Shown: positions 52,159-61,010, counted from the stretch's first letter. The stretch is DNA of 64,000 nt from Actinopolyspora saharensis (GCF_900100925.1 NZ_FNKO01000001.1:744001-808000), one strand, 5' to 3'. Notes: a model not told the origin generated them from the letters alone. A program made the numbers and translations.

Positions 52159-53202
52159 TCAGGAGGTCTGCAGCTCTTCGGCGGCGTCGTCGGTGGAGGA
52201 GCCGTTGAGAGCCGGGTCGTCGTACTCCTGGTACGGATCCACGCCGCGCTTCGTCTGCCAGCGGTGGATCAGCACGGTGACGATCGGGGTCAGGACCGCG
52301 GTGGTCACCACGGAGCCGGCCACTTGCACCGTGGCCACGTCCTTCAGCGCCTCGTAGGCGGGGTCTGCTGCGGCGACGACGGCGGGTGTGGCCACTGCCG
52401 CCCCGGCGGTCGAGGACTCGGCCGCGCCGGAGATGACGTTGCGTCGCGTCTTGGGGCGGCGACGGACGACGTGCACCAGCCACAGGAGCAGCACCGCGCC
52501 GCCGCCGGAGAACGCCACGGTGAACAGGCCCAGCAGGATTCCGGGCGGGCCGGCCTCGACGACGTCGGGCAGGCTGATGCTGGCTCCCAGCGGGAAGGCG
52601 AAGAACGGGATGAGCAGGCGCTCGCCCTTCTTCAGGAACGACCGCATCTCGGGATCGAGGTTGCCCAGGACGAATCCGATGATGATGGGGGCCAGTACCG
52701 CCACGAAGGACAGCAGCGGAATGTTGGCCATACCGGCTGCGCCCAGCACCACCAGGGTCAGGAACGGGCCGTCGTTCAGCGAGATGACGGCGACGGCGCC
52801 GCGGTCGGTCTTGTTGCCGAACTCTTGGGTCAGCGCCGCGTAGAGCCCGGTGTTCGAGTTGCTCATGGCGGCGACGATGGCCAGCGGTGTCAGCGTCCAG
52901 AGCGTGCCACCGGGCATGACGAACCCGGTGAGCAGGCCGACCGCGACGGCGGCCAGCAGCTTGCCGATGAGGATGGCGAAGCCCTTCTCCGCCACGGGAG
53001 CCGCTGCCTTGAGGGGCAGCTGGGCACCCATGCAGACCAGGAACAGCCCGATGACCGCCATTGCCCCGTCCTTGAACAGCGCCTGCGTGAACCCGCCGAT
53101 TTCCAGGGCTTCGGGGACGAAGGTGTTGAACAGGACTCCCAGCAGCAGGGGGATGATCATCAACCCACCGGGAACCTTATCCACTGCTCGAAGGATTGGC
53201 AT
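52159..53202 (-). CDS. KdgT-like 2-keto-3-deoxygluconate / sugar-acid permease
   Basis: The 347-residue permease has about ten hydrophobic segments. KVPGGLMIIPLLLGVLFNTF at the start and AMSNSNTGLYAALTQEFG in the middle are typical of the KdgT family, which imports 2-keto-3-deoxygluconate and related acids. A charged C-terminal tail is present. The ATG at 53202 follows GAGGAGAAAC. It is divergent from the OtnK kinase, so it probably imports the kinase pathway's sugar acid (a tetronate-like acid). Confidence 0.85.
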   Translation of the reverse strand: MPILRAVDKVPGGLMIIPLLLGVLFNTFVPEALEIGGFTQALFKDGAMAVIGLFLVCMGAQLPLKAAAPVAEKGFAILIGKLLAAVAVGLLTGFVMPGGTLWTLTPLAIVAAMSNSNTGLYAALTQEFGNKTDRGAVAVISLNDGPFLTLVVLGAAGMANIPLLSFVAVLAPIIIGFVLGNLDPEMRSFLKKGERLLIPFFAFPLGASISLPDVVEAGPPGILLGLFTVAFSGGGAVLLLWLVHVVRRRPKTRRNVISGAAESSTAGAAVATPAVVAAADPAYEALKDVATVQVAGSVVTTAVLTPIVTVLIHRWQTKRGVDPYQEYDDPALNGSSTDDAAEELQTS

Positions 53203-53541
53203 GTTTCTCCTCGGGAGCGAACTGAGGCAGGCGTGGCCCTGGGGCGAGCCCGCGTGCCCGAACTGTCGGTGCGGCGACTCCTCGCCACTCGAATGTTCCT
53301 CTGTGTGAAAACATCGCGTAGTGTTAACGGAAAGTACCATGAACTTTGGGGGAACGTGAAGCCAGTCACGAGTCCTGAGTCACGCAGGGAAGTGTCGTCG
53401 CGTGCGTTTGTCCCCGTCAGTTCGGGGATGGGTATCTCGTGGTCGTCGTCGAGTCGATGTGTTAGTTTTTGTGAAACACTGCAACAGCTTGTTCGTTTCG
53501 CGGAGCCCCGCGGGTTGGCGCAACGTAGAAGGAGTCCCCAC
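53203..53541. other. Divergent intergenic region (kdgT-like / otnK-like)
   Basis: No gene is seen. It holds the two TGTGAAA sites and the ribosome site AAGGAG of the kinase gene. Confidence 0.4.
53304..53479. promoter_or_regulatory. Divergent operator region with two TGTGAAA sites
   Basis: TGTGAAAACA (53304-53313) and TGTGAAACAC (53470-53479) are near-identical direct sites. The second also forms GTGTT (53459-53463) / AACAC (53475-53479) arms. They flank the start regions of the kdgT-like and otnK-like genes and are likely bound by the DeoR protein encoded at 54828. A TCCCCG/CGGGGA hairpin lies between (about 53411-53428). Confidence 0.5.
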
Positions 53542-54831
53542 GTGTCGCTGCGTATTGGCGTGATCGCCGATGACTTCACCGGAGCCACGGACATCGCCGG
53601 CTTCCTCGTCTCCGCAGGGTTGCGCACCGTGCAGCTCAACCGCCCCGGCAGTGCTCGTGACCTGCCCGAAGACATGGCCGTCGATGCCGTGGTGATCAGC
53701 CTCAAGACGCGCTCGATCCAGCGCGACTCGGCCGTCGAGGAGAGTCTCCGGGCGCTGCGGATCCTGCAGGACCTGGACGCCGAGCGGATCCTGTTCAAGT
53801 ACTGCTCCACCTTCGACAGCACGGCGGAGGGAAACATCGGTCCGGTCGCTGACGCGCTCCTCGAGGCCCTGGAGGAGTCGGCGACTGCCATGGTGCCCGG
53901 CCTGCCGGTCAACGACCGCACCGTCTACCGGGGACACCTCTTCGTCGAGGGGGTGCCGCTCCACGAGTCGGGGATGCGGCACCACCCGGTCACGCCGATG
54001 ACGGACTCCAACCTGATGCGCCTGACCGAGGCGCAGGGTCGTGGCACCGCCCGCAACGTGCCGTGCGGCGTGGTGAACCGGGGAAGTCGGGCGGTGCACG
54101 AGGCCTTCCAGGAGGCCGCCTCCGACGGCGTGCGGTATCTGGTGCCGGACACGCTGGACGACAACCACCTCGACGTCCTGGGGGAGGCGTTCCAGGACCT
54201 CCGGTTGGTCACCGGGGGCTCCGGTATCGGGTGGGGGATCGCTCGAGCACTGACCCGCCGTGAAGCCGCGGGGGCTCGCCGCGCGGCGGCGGACCGTTGG
54301 CGGTTCACCTCCGGGCGAGGCGTGGTGCTCTCCGGATCGGCCTCGGAGATGACCAACCGGCAGGTGGATCACTACCGCTCAGTGGCCCCAGCCCGCGCCC
54401 TGGAGGTCCCCCGAGTGCTCGACGACGCCGAGGCCTACCGCCGTGAACTGCGGGAATGGGTCCTGCGGACACCACCGGAGGACCTGGCCCCGCTGGTTTA
54501 CGCCACTGTGGAGCCCGAGCAGCTCAAAAGCCTTCAGCGCCGCCACGGAGCTGACGAACTTTCCCGGGCCATCGAGGGGTTCTTCGCGGACTTGGCGAGC
54601 GAGCTGCGCGAGCACGGGGTGACCCGCTTCATCGTGGCCGGCGGGGAGACCTCGGGGGCGGTCACGCAGGCCCTGGACGTCTCCGGGTTCGAGGTTGGTC
54701 CGCAGATCGCCCCGGGGGTGCCGTGGACGCGTTCTGTCGATGGTGAGCTCGACATCGCGTTGAAATCCGGCAACTTCGGCGACGTGGAGTTCTTCCGCGC
54801 CGCGCAAGTGGAGGTGACGACCCACGCATGA
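53542..54831 (+). CDS. otnK: Four-carbon acid sugar kinase (OtnK/DtnK family)
   Basis: The 429-residue kinase begins RIGVIADDFTGATDIAGFLVSAG, the hallmark of four-carbon acid sugar kinases, and has GGSGIGWGIA and VVLSGSASEMTNRQVDHY mid-protein, and a C-terminal VAGGETSGAVTQAL nucleotide-binding loop. Such enzymes phosphorylate 3-oxo-tetronate, D-threonate or erythronate; OtnC downstream favours 3-oxo-tetronate. The GTG at 53542 follows AAGGAG. ATGA overlaps the DeoR gene. Confidence 0.88.
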   Translation: MSLRIGVIADDFTGATDIAGFLVSAGLRTVQLNRPGSARDLPEDMAVDAVVISLKTRSIQRDSAVEESLRALRILQDLDAERILFKYCSTFDSTAEGNIGPVADALLEALEESATAMVPGLPVNDRTVYRGHLFVEGVPLHESGMRHHPVTPMTDSNLMRLTEAQGRGTARNVPCGVVNRGSRAVHEAFQEAASDGVRYLVPDTLDDNHLDVLGEAFQDLRLVTGGSGIGWGIARALTRREAAGARRAAADRWRFTSGRGVVLSGSASEMTNRQVDHYRSVAPARALEVPRVLDDAEAYRRELREWVLRTPPEDLAPLVYATVEPEQLKSLQRRHGADELSRAIEGFFADLASELREHGVTRFIVAGGETSGAVTQALDVSGFEVGPQIAPGVPWTRSVDGELDIALKSGNFGDVEFFRAAQVEVTTHA

Positions 54832-55628
54832 TCCCTGACGAACGACGACGGCGCCTGATGCACATCGTGGAGGAGCGCGGTTCGGCCAGCGTGGCTGACC
54901 TGACCGAGGAGCTCGGCGTCTCGCACATGACCGTGCGGCGCGACATCCGAGTGCTGGAGGACTCGGGGCGGATCATCTCGGTCAGCGGCGGTGTCGCGAT
55001 GCCGTCGCGGATCGCTCTCGACGCCACGCGGCAGGCCAAGCTCGGCCAGCACACTCGGGAGAAGGACGCGATCGCCGCTCGAGCTGCGGAACTGGTGCAG
55101 CCGGGAGGGTTGATCTACCTGGATGCCGGGACGACGATGCTGGCGCTGGCCCGCGCCCTCATTCAGCAGGTGGGGGCGGCGCAGCTGGACGTGGTCACCA
55201 ACGATCTGATGGTGGCCTTCACCCTCGGCGAGCAGGAGCAGGCGCGCGTTCACGTGCTCGGAGGCCAGTTGGACAGTCCGAACATGTCGACGCACGGCAC
55301 CATCACCGCCGAAGAGCTGAACCAGTTCAACATCGACGTCGCCTTCGTGTCGGCCTCGTCGTTCGACCTGCGTGGACTCTCGGTGCCCACTGAGGCCAAG
55401 TCGGTGGTGAAACGAGCGATCGTCGAGAACTCGAGCCGGGCCTACCTGGCAACGGACAGCAGCAAGTACGGAAGAGTGGCCGCGTTCAAAGCACTCCCCA
55501 TGGCCTCGTTCGAGGGGTTGGTCATCGACTCGGGGCTTCCGGACACCGCCCAGGAGCGCGTGCAGAACCTGGGGGTCGAACTGCTTATCGCTGGATCCGC
55601 CGGCCGATCCGAGAGGAAGAATCCGTGA
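54828..55628 (+). CDS. DeoR/GlpR-family regulator
   Basis: The 266-residue repressor has the DeoR winged HTH (LMHIVEERGSASVADLTEELGVSHMTVRRDIRVLEDSG) and a phosphosugar-sensing C-terminal domain (YLDAGTTMLALARAL, then DVVTNDLMVAFTL and YLATDSSKYG). It overlaps both neighbours by four bases, and is probably an autoregulator for the kinase, aldolase and permease genes. The inducer may be a phosphorylated tetronate. Confidence 0.9.
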   Translation: MIPDERRRRLMHIVEERGSASVADLTEELGVSHMTVRRDIRVLEDSGRIISVSGGVAMPSRIALDATRQAKLGQHTREKDAIAARAAELVQPGGLIYLDAGTTMLALARALIQQVGAAQLDVVTNDLMVAFTLGEQEQARVHVLGGQLDSPNMSTHGTITAEELNQFNIDVAFVSASSFDLRGLSVPTEAKSVVKRAIVENSSRAYLATDSSKYGRVAAFKALPMASFEGLVIDSGLPDTAQERVQNLGVELLIAGSAGRSERKNP

Positions 55629-56254
55629 CTGACCAGAACCTGGCAGACAGCGAGCTGCGACGTCAGATCGTTGTGCTGTCCAAGAGCCTGTTCGACCGTG
55701 GCTACTCGGCGGGCAGCGCGGGCAACATCAGCGTGCGCGTCGAGGGCGGGTTCCTGATGACCCCCACCAATTCCTCCCTGGGCAGGCTCGAGTCGGACCA
55801 GCTCTCCGAGCTCAACGAGCGGGGCGAGCACGTCGCCGGACCGAAGCCCTCCAAAGAGGTGGTCATGCACCAGGCCATGTATCGGGCGCGTCCGGAGTCA
55901 GCGGCGATCGTCCACCTGCACTCCACCTACGTCACCGCGATCAGCTGCCTGCGCGACGAGGACGCCATCCCGCCGCTGACCCCGTACTTCGTGATGCGAC
56001 TGGGGCGGGAGGTGCCGACCGTGCCCTACTACAAGCCCGGCTCGGACGCCATACTCGACGACATCGTGGCCGCGGGAAAGCGCGGGCCCGCCGTCATTCT
56101 GGCCAACCACGGCTCCATCGTGGCCGGGTCCACCTTGGAGGAGGCGGTCAACGCCTCCGAGGAGTTGGAGGCCTCGGCCCAGCTGGCCTTCCTGCTCGAA
56201 GGGCGCCGCGCCAGACCGCTGACCGAATCCCAGATCGACGAGCTGCTGACGTGA
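55625..56254 (+). CDS. otnC: Class II aldolase family, 3-oxo-tetronate-4-phosphate decarboxylase (OtnC)
   Basis: The 209-residue metal-dependent enzyme has the substrate loop GYSAGSAGNISVRV, acid Glu78 in PSKEVV, metal histidines 97 and 99 in VHLHSTY, and a third near 161 in LANHGS. OtnC turns the phosphorylated 3-oxo-tetronate into dihydroxyacetone phosphate with loss of CO2. The GTG overlaps the DeoR stop by four bases. An aldolase role (fuculose-phosphate-like) is the alternative. Confidence 0.87.
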   Translation: MTDQNLADSELRRQIVVLSKSLFDRGYSAGSAGNISVRVEGGFLMTPTNSSLGRLESDQLSELNERGEHVAGPKPSKEVVMHQAMYRARPESAAIVHLHSTYVTAISCLRDEDAIPPLTPYFVMRLGREVPTVPYYKPGSDAILDDIVAAGKRGPAVILANHGSIVAGSTLEEAVNASEELEASAQLAFLLEGRRARPLTESQIDELLT

Positions 56255-56441
56255 GTGCTCCGGGTGGGGCGAACCGTCCGACCGTCCGTGAGTCGCGACG
56301 CGGCCGGTCCGGCCGCGCGCCGACAGGGCGCCCCGGTGTCGCGGGCAGCGTGCTCGGCCGTGTCGCGGAATTTCCGCGAGGGACGCCGCAGGTGATCCCT
56401 CTCGCGCGTGACGGACGTGGTGGTCCGCACGTGGGAGCAAG

Positions 56442-56464
56442 TTTATTTCAGCATTTGAAATAAA
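56442..56464. promoter_or_regulatory. 23-bp MarR operator
   Basis: TTTATTTCA (56442-56450) and TGAAATAAA (56456-56464) are perfect nine-base arms around GCATT, in an AT-rich block 15 bases before the marR start. Likely site of autoregulation. Confidence 0.7.
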
Positions 56465-56479
56465 GCGTAGGCTGTCGGT

Positions 56480-56998
56480 ATGGGGAGTTGGCAGAGTTCG
56501 TCGCAGCGCCGAGCCTGGAGACCGTACATCGAGGCGAGTCTGCTGCTGGAGACCCGGCTGGACGAGGACTTGCGCGCGGCCGTCGGGCTGAGCCTGCGGG
56601 ACTACAACGTGCTGCTGGTGCTGTCGGAGGGTCCGGAGCACCGGCTGCGGATGGGGGACCTGGCAGCGCGCATGGTGTTCTCGCCGAGCCGGCTGACCTA
56701 CCAGGTCAAGGCGATGGAGCAGCGCGGTTGGGTGCTGCGCCAGCCCTCGCGGGAGGACAAGCGGGTCAACTACGCGGTGTTGACCGCCAGCGGTCTCGAG
56801 ACGCTGCGCGCCGCCTACCACCACCACGTCGAGACCGTGCAGCGGTTGTTCACCGATGACCTCGACGAGCACGAGCTGGAGGTGCTCGCACGGGTGTTCA
56901 CCCGGCTGCGGGCTCGGTTGCACGGGCCCTGTGAGCAGTCCGGGGAGGCGAGTCCGCCTCCGGCGCTGACCGAGGCTCCGGGCGAGCACGGCGGGTGA
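56480..56998 (+). CDS. MarR-family regulator of the luciferase-like operon
   Basis: The 172-residue MarR protein has the core LRDYNVLLVLSEGPEHRLRMGDLAARMVFSPSRLTYQVKAMEQRGWV and the wing REDKRVNYAVLT. A perfect palindrome (56442-56464) stands just before its start, and the sequence ATTTGAARTA in that site recurs before the monooxygenase gene (57145-57154), so it likely controls both. A disordered C-terminal tail follows the fold. Confidence 0.88.
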   Translation: MGSWQSSSQRRAWRPYIEASLLLETRLDEDLRAAVGLSLRDYNVLLVLSEGPEHRLRMGDLAARMVFSPSRLTYQVKAMEQRGWVLRQPSREDKRVNYAVLTASGLETLRAAYHHHVETVQRLFTDDLDEHELEVLARVFTRLRARLHGPCEQSGEASPPPALTEAPGEHGG

Positions 56999-57144
56999 GC
57001 TCGCGGGGGCTCGGTGGCCGCCGCGCCGGGCAGCCCCGGGGGCGGTGTGCCGGTGCGGGGCCCGGTGGTGCTCGTGTGCTGGGTCACCGGGGGTGCTCGA
57101 GCTGGAATAGCGGCCGCGGCGCTACCGTTTCCCCGCTAGTTAAA

Positions 57145-57154
57145 ATTTGAAGTA
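57145..57154. promoter_or_regulatory. Second MarR-like site before the monooxygenase
   Basis: ATTTGAAGTA matches the ATTTGAAATA of the marR operator at 56453-56462 at nine of ten positions. It lies 16 bases before the luciferase-like start, within a TTAAAATTTGAA context. Confidence 0.45.
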
Positions 57155-57169
57155 GTTGGGAGCGCGGCC

Positions 57170-58264
57170 ATGCAGTTCGGGGTTTTCACGGTCGGGGACG
57201 TCACGCCGGATCCGACGACGGGGCGGACCCCCACCGAGGGGGAGCGGCTCCAGGCGATGGTGACCATCGCCCGCAAGGCCGAGGAGGTGGGCCTGGACGT
57301 GTTCGCCACCGGTGAGCACCACAACCCGCCGTTCGTGCCGTCCTCGCCGACGACGATGCTGGGCTACATCGCGGGGATGACGGAGCGGCTGATCCTGTCG
57401 ACGGCGACGACGCTGATCACCACGAACGATCCGGTCAAGATCGCCGAGGACTTCGCGATGCTGCAGCACATGGCCGGCGGTCGGGTCGATCTGATGCTGG
57501 GACGGGGCAACCAGGGCCCGGTGTACCCGTGGTTCGGGCAGGACATCCGCCAGGGCATTCCGCTGTCGATCGAGAACTACCACCTGCTGCACCGGCTGTG
57601 GCGCGAGGACGTGGTGGACTGGCAGGGCCAGTTCCGCACACCGCTGCAGGGGTTCACCTCCACCCCGCGCCCGCTGGACGGGGTGCCGCCGTTCGTGTGG
57701 CACGGCTCCATCCGCAGCCCCGAGATCGCCGAGCAGGCCGCCTACTACGGCAACGGGTTCTTCCACAACCACATCTTCTGGCCCAAGGAGCACACCCAGC
57801 GCATGGTCGAGCTCTACCGGCAGCGTTTCGAGCACTACGGGCACGGTTCGGCCGATCAGGCCATCGTCGGCCTGGGAGGCCAGGTGTTCATGCGGCGCAA
57901 CTCGCAGGACGCCGTGGCCGAGTTCCGTCCGTACTTCAACGACGCCCCGGTCTACGGCGGAGGGCCGTCATTGGAGCAGTTCATGTCCGAGACCCCGTTG
58001 ACGGTGGGCAGCCCGCAGCAGGTCATCGACCGCACGCTGACCTTCCGGGACTACGTCGGTGACTACCAGCGCCAGATGTTCTTGATCGACCACGCCGGGC
58101 TGCCGCTGAAGACCGTGCTGGAGCAGCTCGACATGCTCGGCGAGGAAGTGGTTCCGGTGCTGCGCAAGGAGTTCGCCGCCCGCAAACCCAGCCACGTGCC
58201 CGAGGCGCCCACCCACGAGTCCCTCCGGGCGCAGCAGCAGAACGCGGAAGGGAGCGCGGAATGA
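57170..58264 (+). CDS. Luciferase-like FMN-dependent monooxygenase (CE1758 type)
   Basis: The 364-residue flavin monooxygenase has the LLM-class barrel: MQFGVFTVGDVT, EEVGLDVFATGEHHNPPFVPSSP, LILSTATTLITTNDPVKIAEDFAML, GGRVDLMLGRGN and YYGNGFFHNH. The next gene is a matching reductase, overlapped by four bases, so this is a two-component monooxygenase system in which reduced FMN is supplied by the partner. The substrate is unknown. GGGAG precedes the ATG. Confidence 0.87.
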   Translation: MQFGVFTVGDVTPDPTTGRTPTEGERLQAMVTIARKAEEVGLDVFATGEHHNPPFVPSSPTTMLGYIAGMTERLILSTATTLITTNDPVKIAEDFAMLQHMAGGRVDLMLGRGNQGPVYPWFGQDIRQGIPLSIENYHLLHRLWREDVVDWQGQFRTPLQGFTSTPRPLDGVPPFVWHGSIRSPEIAEQAAYYGNGFFHNHIFWPKEHTQRMVELYRQRFEHYGHGSADQAIVGLGGQVFMRRNSQDAVAEFRPYFNDAPVYGGGPSLEQFMSETPLTVGSPQQVIDRTLTFRDYVGDYQRQMFLIDHAGLPLKTVLEQLDMLGEEVVPVLRKEFAARKPSHVPEAPTHESLRAQQQNAEGSAE

Positions 58265-58860
58265 CCAGCATCGTCACGATCTCCGGGGGGCTGTCGCAGC
58301 CCTCGTCCACCCGGTTGCTGGCCGACCGGCTGACCACGGCCGTGCGCGGCGAGCTGGGTGAGCAGGCCGCGGGCGAGGTGGTCGAGCTCCGCGACTACGC
58401 CCACGACATCACCGACAACCTGCTCACCGGCTTCGCCAACCAGCGCCTGCGGCAGGTGCTCGAGCTGGTCGACCGGGCCGATGGGCTCGTGCTGGCGAGC
58501 CCGGTGTTCACGGCTTCCTACAGCGGGTTGTTCAAGTCCTTCGTGGACGTGCTCGACCCGGAGTCGGTGCGGTCCAAGCCGGTGCTGCTCGCCGCCACCG
58601 GCGGCACCGAGCGGCACTCGCTGGTGCTGGAGCACGCGCTGCGCCCGCTGCTGTCCTACCTGCGTGCTCAGACCGTGCCCACCGCCGTGTACGCGGCCAG
58701 TTCCGACTGGGGCAACGACACCGAGCTAGGCCAGCGCATCACCCGCGCCGCGGGTGAGCTCGCCGCGGCGGTGCGCGCCAGGCCGGAGCGTGCTCAGTCG
58801 GATCCGTTCACCGATCCGGTACCGTTCGAGCAGCTCTTCCGGAACACCACGGCGCACTGA
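58261..58860 (+). CDS. NADPH-dependent FMN reductase (CE1759 type)
   Basis: The 199-residue flavodoxin-fold enzyme begins IVTISGGLSQPSSTRLLADRL, with the phosphate-binding loop after strand 1, and carries GLVLASPVFTASYSGLFKSFVDVLDP, the conserved flavin-binding loop of NADPH-FMN reductases. It overlaps the luciferase-like gene (ATGA) and likely supplies FMNH2 to it. Confidence 0.87.
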   Translation: MTSIVTISGGLSQPSSTRLLADRLTTAVRGELGEQAAGEVVELRDYAHDITDNLLTGFANQRLRQVLELVDRADGLVLASPVFTASYSGLFKSFVDVLDPESVRSKPVLLAATGGTERHSLVLEHALRPLLSYLRAQTVPTAVYAASSDWGNDTELGQRITRAAGELAAAVRARPERAQSDPFTDPVPFEQLFRNTTAH

Positions 58861-58868
58861 GGACGGTC

Positions 58869-59207
58869 ATGTCCGAGGAATCCCCCGAGGTGGCGGTCGC
58901 CCGGTCGGCGGACCGGGACCGCTACGAGATCACCGTCGATGGCAGGAAAGCGGGCCACGTCGCCTATCTCGACCGCGCTGGTCAGCGCGTCTTCTACCAC
59001 ACCGAGATCGACGAGGAGTTCGGCGGCAGGGGGCTGGGCAGCGTCCTCGTCGGTCGGGCTCTGGCCGAGGCCGGGGAGTCCGGTTTCCGGATCGTGCCGG
59101 TGTGTCCGTTCGTGGCGAGGTATCTCGAGCGGCATCACGAGGTCGACGACCTCGTGGACGCGGTCACCCCGGACGTGAGGGCCGCGGTGCGGGAGCGAAC
59201 CGGCTAG
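58869..59207 (+). CDS. GNAT-fold acetyltransferase-like protein
   Basis: The 112-residue protein has GHVAYLDRAGQRVFYHTEIDEEFGGRGLGSVLVGRALAEAGESGFRIVPVCPFVARYLERHHE. This matches the short GCN5-related N-acetyltransferases of the YidJ-like group (GGRGLGS is the acetyl-CoA loop). The substrate is unknown. It starts nine bases after the reductase stop, so it is in the same operon. Confidence 0.75.
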   Translation: MSEESPEVAVARSADRDRYEITVDGRKAGHVAYLDRAGQRVFYHTEIDEEFGGRGLGSVLVGRALAEAGESGFRIVPVCPFVARYLERHHEVDDLVDAVTPDVRAAVRERTG

Positions 59208-59370
59208 ATCGCGCACGGACGGGTGCGTTCACGCGGCTGCGCCGCCTGCCCGACGCTCGGCCGGGCCGAGCGGGTGCCGGGCGCGGTCCGCGCGGGCGGT
59301 GCGCCGGAGCGTACCGGTGCGGGCGCGGGCAGCGGCCGAGCGCCGCACCGGTAGCTCCGGAACGCGAAGG

Positions 59371-60039
59371 TCACTGCTCGAGCGCCTCCACGATGCGCTC
59401 GGTGGTTTCGTGCATGTGGGTGCGGATGACCTCGCGGGCCCGCTCGACGTCACCTGCCTCGATGGCGTCCACGATCGGCAGGTGGCGTTGCCAGTGCGTG
59501 TTGCGCAGCGCGAGCTCCCGGCCGGAGCGGCTGATCGTGGCCCGGGTCAGCCCGGAGATGTGCTGCCAGGAGTTGACGAGGGTCTCGTTGCCCGTCAGTT
59601 CGCACAGCTGCCGGTGGAAGGCGAGATCGGCTTCGATCAGCTCCGCCAGCTCCTGACCGGTGTCGCTCAACCGGTCCAGTGACTCGCGCAGGGTTCGCAC
59701 GATCTCGGTGCGTTCCTCCTGCTCGCAGAGGGTTTCGACCGCCAGCGTCTCCAGCGAGCGCCGGACCGCGAAGATGTCGCGCACTTCCGCGGTGGTCAGC
59801 GCGCGGACCAGGAGCCTGCCCCGCTCGCCGGTGACCACGAGCCCTTCCTGAACGAGGTGGCGCAGGGCTTCGCGCAGCGTTCCGCGCGATACCGACAGCG
59901 CCTCGCTGAGCTCGGTCTCCACGAGCCGCGTTCCGGGCGCGAGCTGGCCGCTGCTGATCGCCTCGCGCAATTTGTGCAGGCTCTGCTCGCGCAGCGTGTT
60001 GCGGTCCACGCCGCCGAGAGCCGGGACATCCAGGGACAA
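59371..60039 (-). CDS. GntR/FadR-family repressor
   Basis: The 222-residue protein has a GntR winged HTH (LREQSLHKLREAISSGQLAPGTRLVETELSEALSVSRGTLREAL) and an FCD-type helical effector domain (FAVRRSLETLAVETL, DLAFHRQLCELTGNETLVNSW). I place the start at a TTG (60039) preceded by AAAGG; a GTG at 60009 is the alternative. It is divergent from the isomerase gene, with a perfect 26-bp palindrome between them, so it represses the acid-sugar operon. Confidence 0.88.
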   Translation of the reverse strand: MSLDVPALGGVDRNTLREQSLHKLREAISSGQLAPGTRLVETELSEALSVSRGTLREALRHLVQEGLVVTGERGRLLVRALTTAEVRDIFAVRRSLETLAVETLCEQEERTEIVRTLRESLDRLSDTGQELAELIEADLAFHRQLCELTGNETLVNSWQHISGLTRATISRSGRELALRNTHWQRHLPIVDAIEAGDVERAREVIRTHMHETTERIVEALEQ

Positions 60040-60106
60040 CGGGCGCCTTTCGTTGTGGAACGTGTCTGTTCCGCCCCAGTTTAATCGATCCTCCGGTCGC
60101 CTGCTG

Positions 60107-60132
60107 CCAGTTGACTGTTGACAGTCAACTGG
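60107..60132. promoter_or_regulatory. Perfect 26-bp GntR operator
   Basis: Two 12-base arms, CCAGTTGACTGT (60107-60118) and ACAGTCAACTGG (60121-60132), are separated by TG. Perfect symmetry and position between the divergent GntR and isomerase genes mark it as the main operator. Confidence 0.75.
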
Positions 60133-60191
60133 CGACAAGTTTCACTGTGCGCCAACTAACTCGTGAAGCGCCTGTTGCGTGGGAGTCTCGG

Positions 60192-61010
60192 ATGAGTGAA
60201 CTGGGCTGCTCGACGATCTCGTTCCGCCACCGAACGCTGTCGGAGGCGTTGGCGGCGATCTCGCGGCTGGGCATGACGGGCGTCGACCTCGGTGGTCTGC
60301 CCGGGGTGTGCGAGCACTTCCCGGTCGAGCGGGGTCGTGACGTTGAACTCGCGGAGGTGGTCGAGGCGGTCGAGACCTTCCGGGTCGAGGTGTGGGCGCT
60401 CAACGTGGACCCGGGGGCGTTGAACGACCCCGGTCTGGACGAGCGAACCCTGGTGTCGCGGGGGCACGAGCTGGCCGCGCACGCCCGCCGGCTGGGTGCG
60501 GCGCTCATCGTCCCCTGCGGTGCCCCGGCGCGCACGCCGTTCGTCGACGAGGCCGCTGATCTCGCCCGGACGGCGCGGGGGCTGCGCGTGCTGAGTTCCG
60601 TGGCGGCCGGGCACGGGGTGCGCCTGCTCGTGGAAGCACCGCACCACCACCGGTTCTGCCACGGCCTGGAGCGGCTTCGGGCGCTGCTCGAGTTGGTCCC
60701 GGCCGATGTGGCCGGGCTGGTCTACGACGTGAGCCACGTCGTGGCCGGTGGGGTCGACGAGGTGGCGCTGGCCGCCGAACTCGCGGAGCGGATCGAGCAC
60801 GTGCACCTGCGCGATGCCGTTCCGGGCGAGATCAACCGCAGCATCGGTCGCGGTGCCGCCGATTTCGCCGGAGTCGTCGACGCGCTGCGCGAGCGGGGCT
60901 ACGCGGGTCGCTACGTCCTCGAGCTCGAGACGCACGACGTCGCCGAGCACGACCGGGAGGCGGTCGCGGAGAGCTCCCGGGACGCGATCTCGGCCCTGCT
61001 GCGGGCGTGA
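60192..61010 (+). CDS. Hydroxypyruvate-isomerase-like TIM barrel (OtnI/EryH-like)
   Basis: The 272-residue AP-endonuclease-2 barrel contains GCSTISFRHRTLSEALAAISRLGMTGVDLGGLPGV, VRLLVEAPHHHRF, GLVYDVSHVVAGG, IEHVHLRD and YVLELETHD, the metal-binding glutamate, aspartate and histidine positions of this superfamily. It most likely isomerises a four-carbon sugar acid or ketose. The ATG at 60192 has GGGAG seven bases upstream. It is the first gene of the operon controlled by GntR. Confidence 0.8.
   Translation: MSELGCSTISFRHRTLSEALAAISRLGMTGVDLGGLPGVCEHFPVERGRDVELAEVVEAVETFRVEVWALNVDPGALNDPGLDERTLVSRGHELAAHARRLGAALIVPCGAPARTPFVDEAADLARTARGLRVLSSVAAGHGVRLLVEAPHHHRFCHGLERLRALLELVPADVAGLVYDVSHVVAGGVDEVALAAELAERIEHVHLRDAVPGEINRSIGRGAADFAGVVDALRERGYAGRYVLELETHDVAEHDREAVAESSRDAISALLRA

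Noticed and set aside
50227-54831. A very long open frame of about 1500 codons that includes the OtnK gene
   Set aside because: Only the last 429 codons (from 53542) encode a recognisable protein. The rest is arginine-rich shadow coding opposite the dehydrogenase and permease genes.
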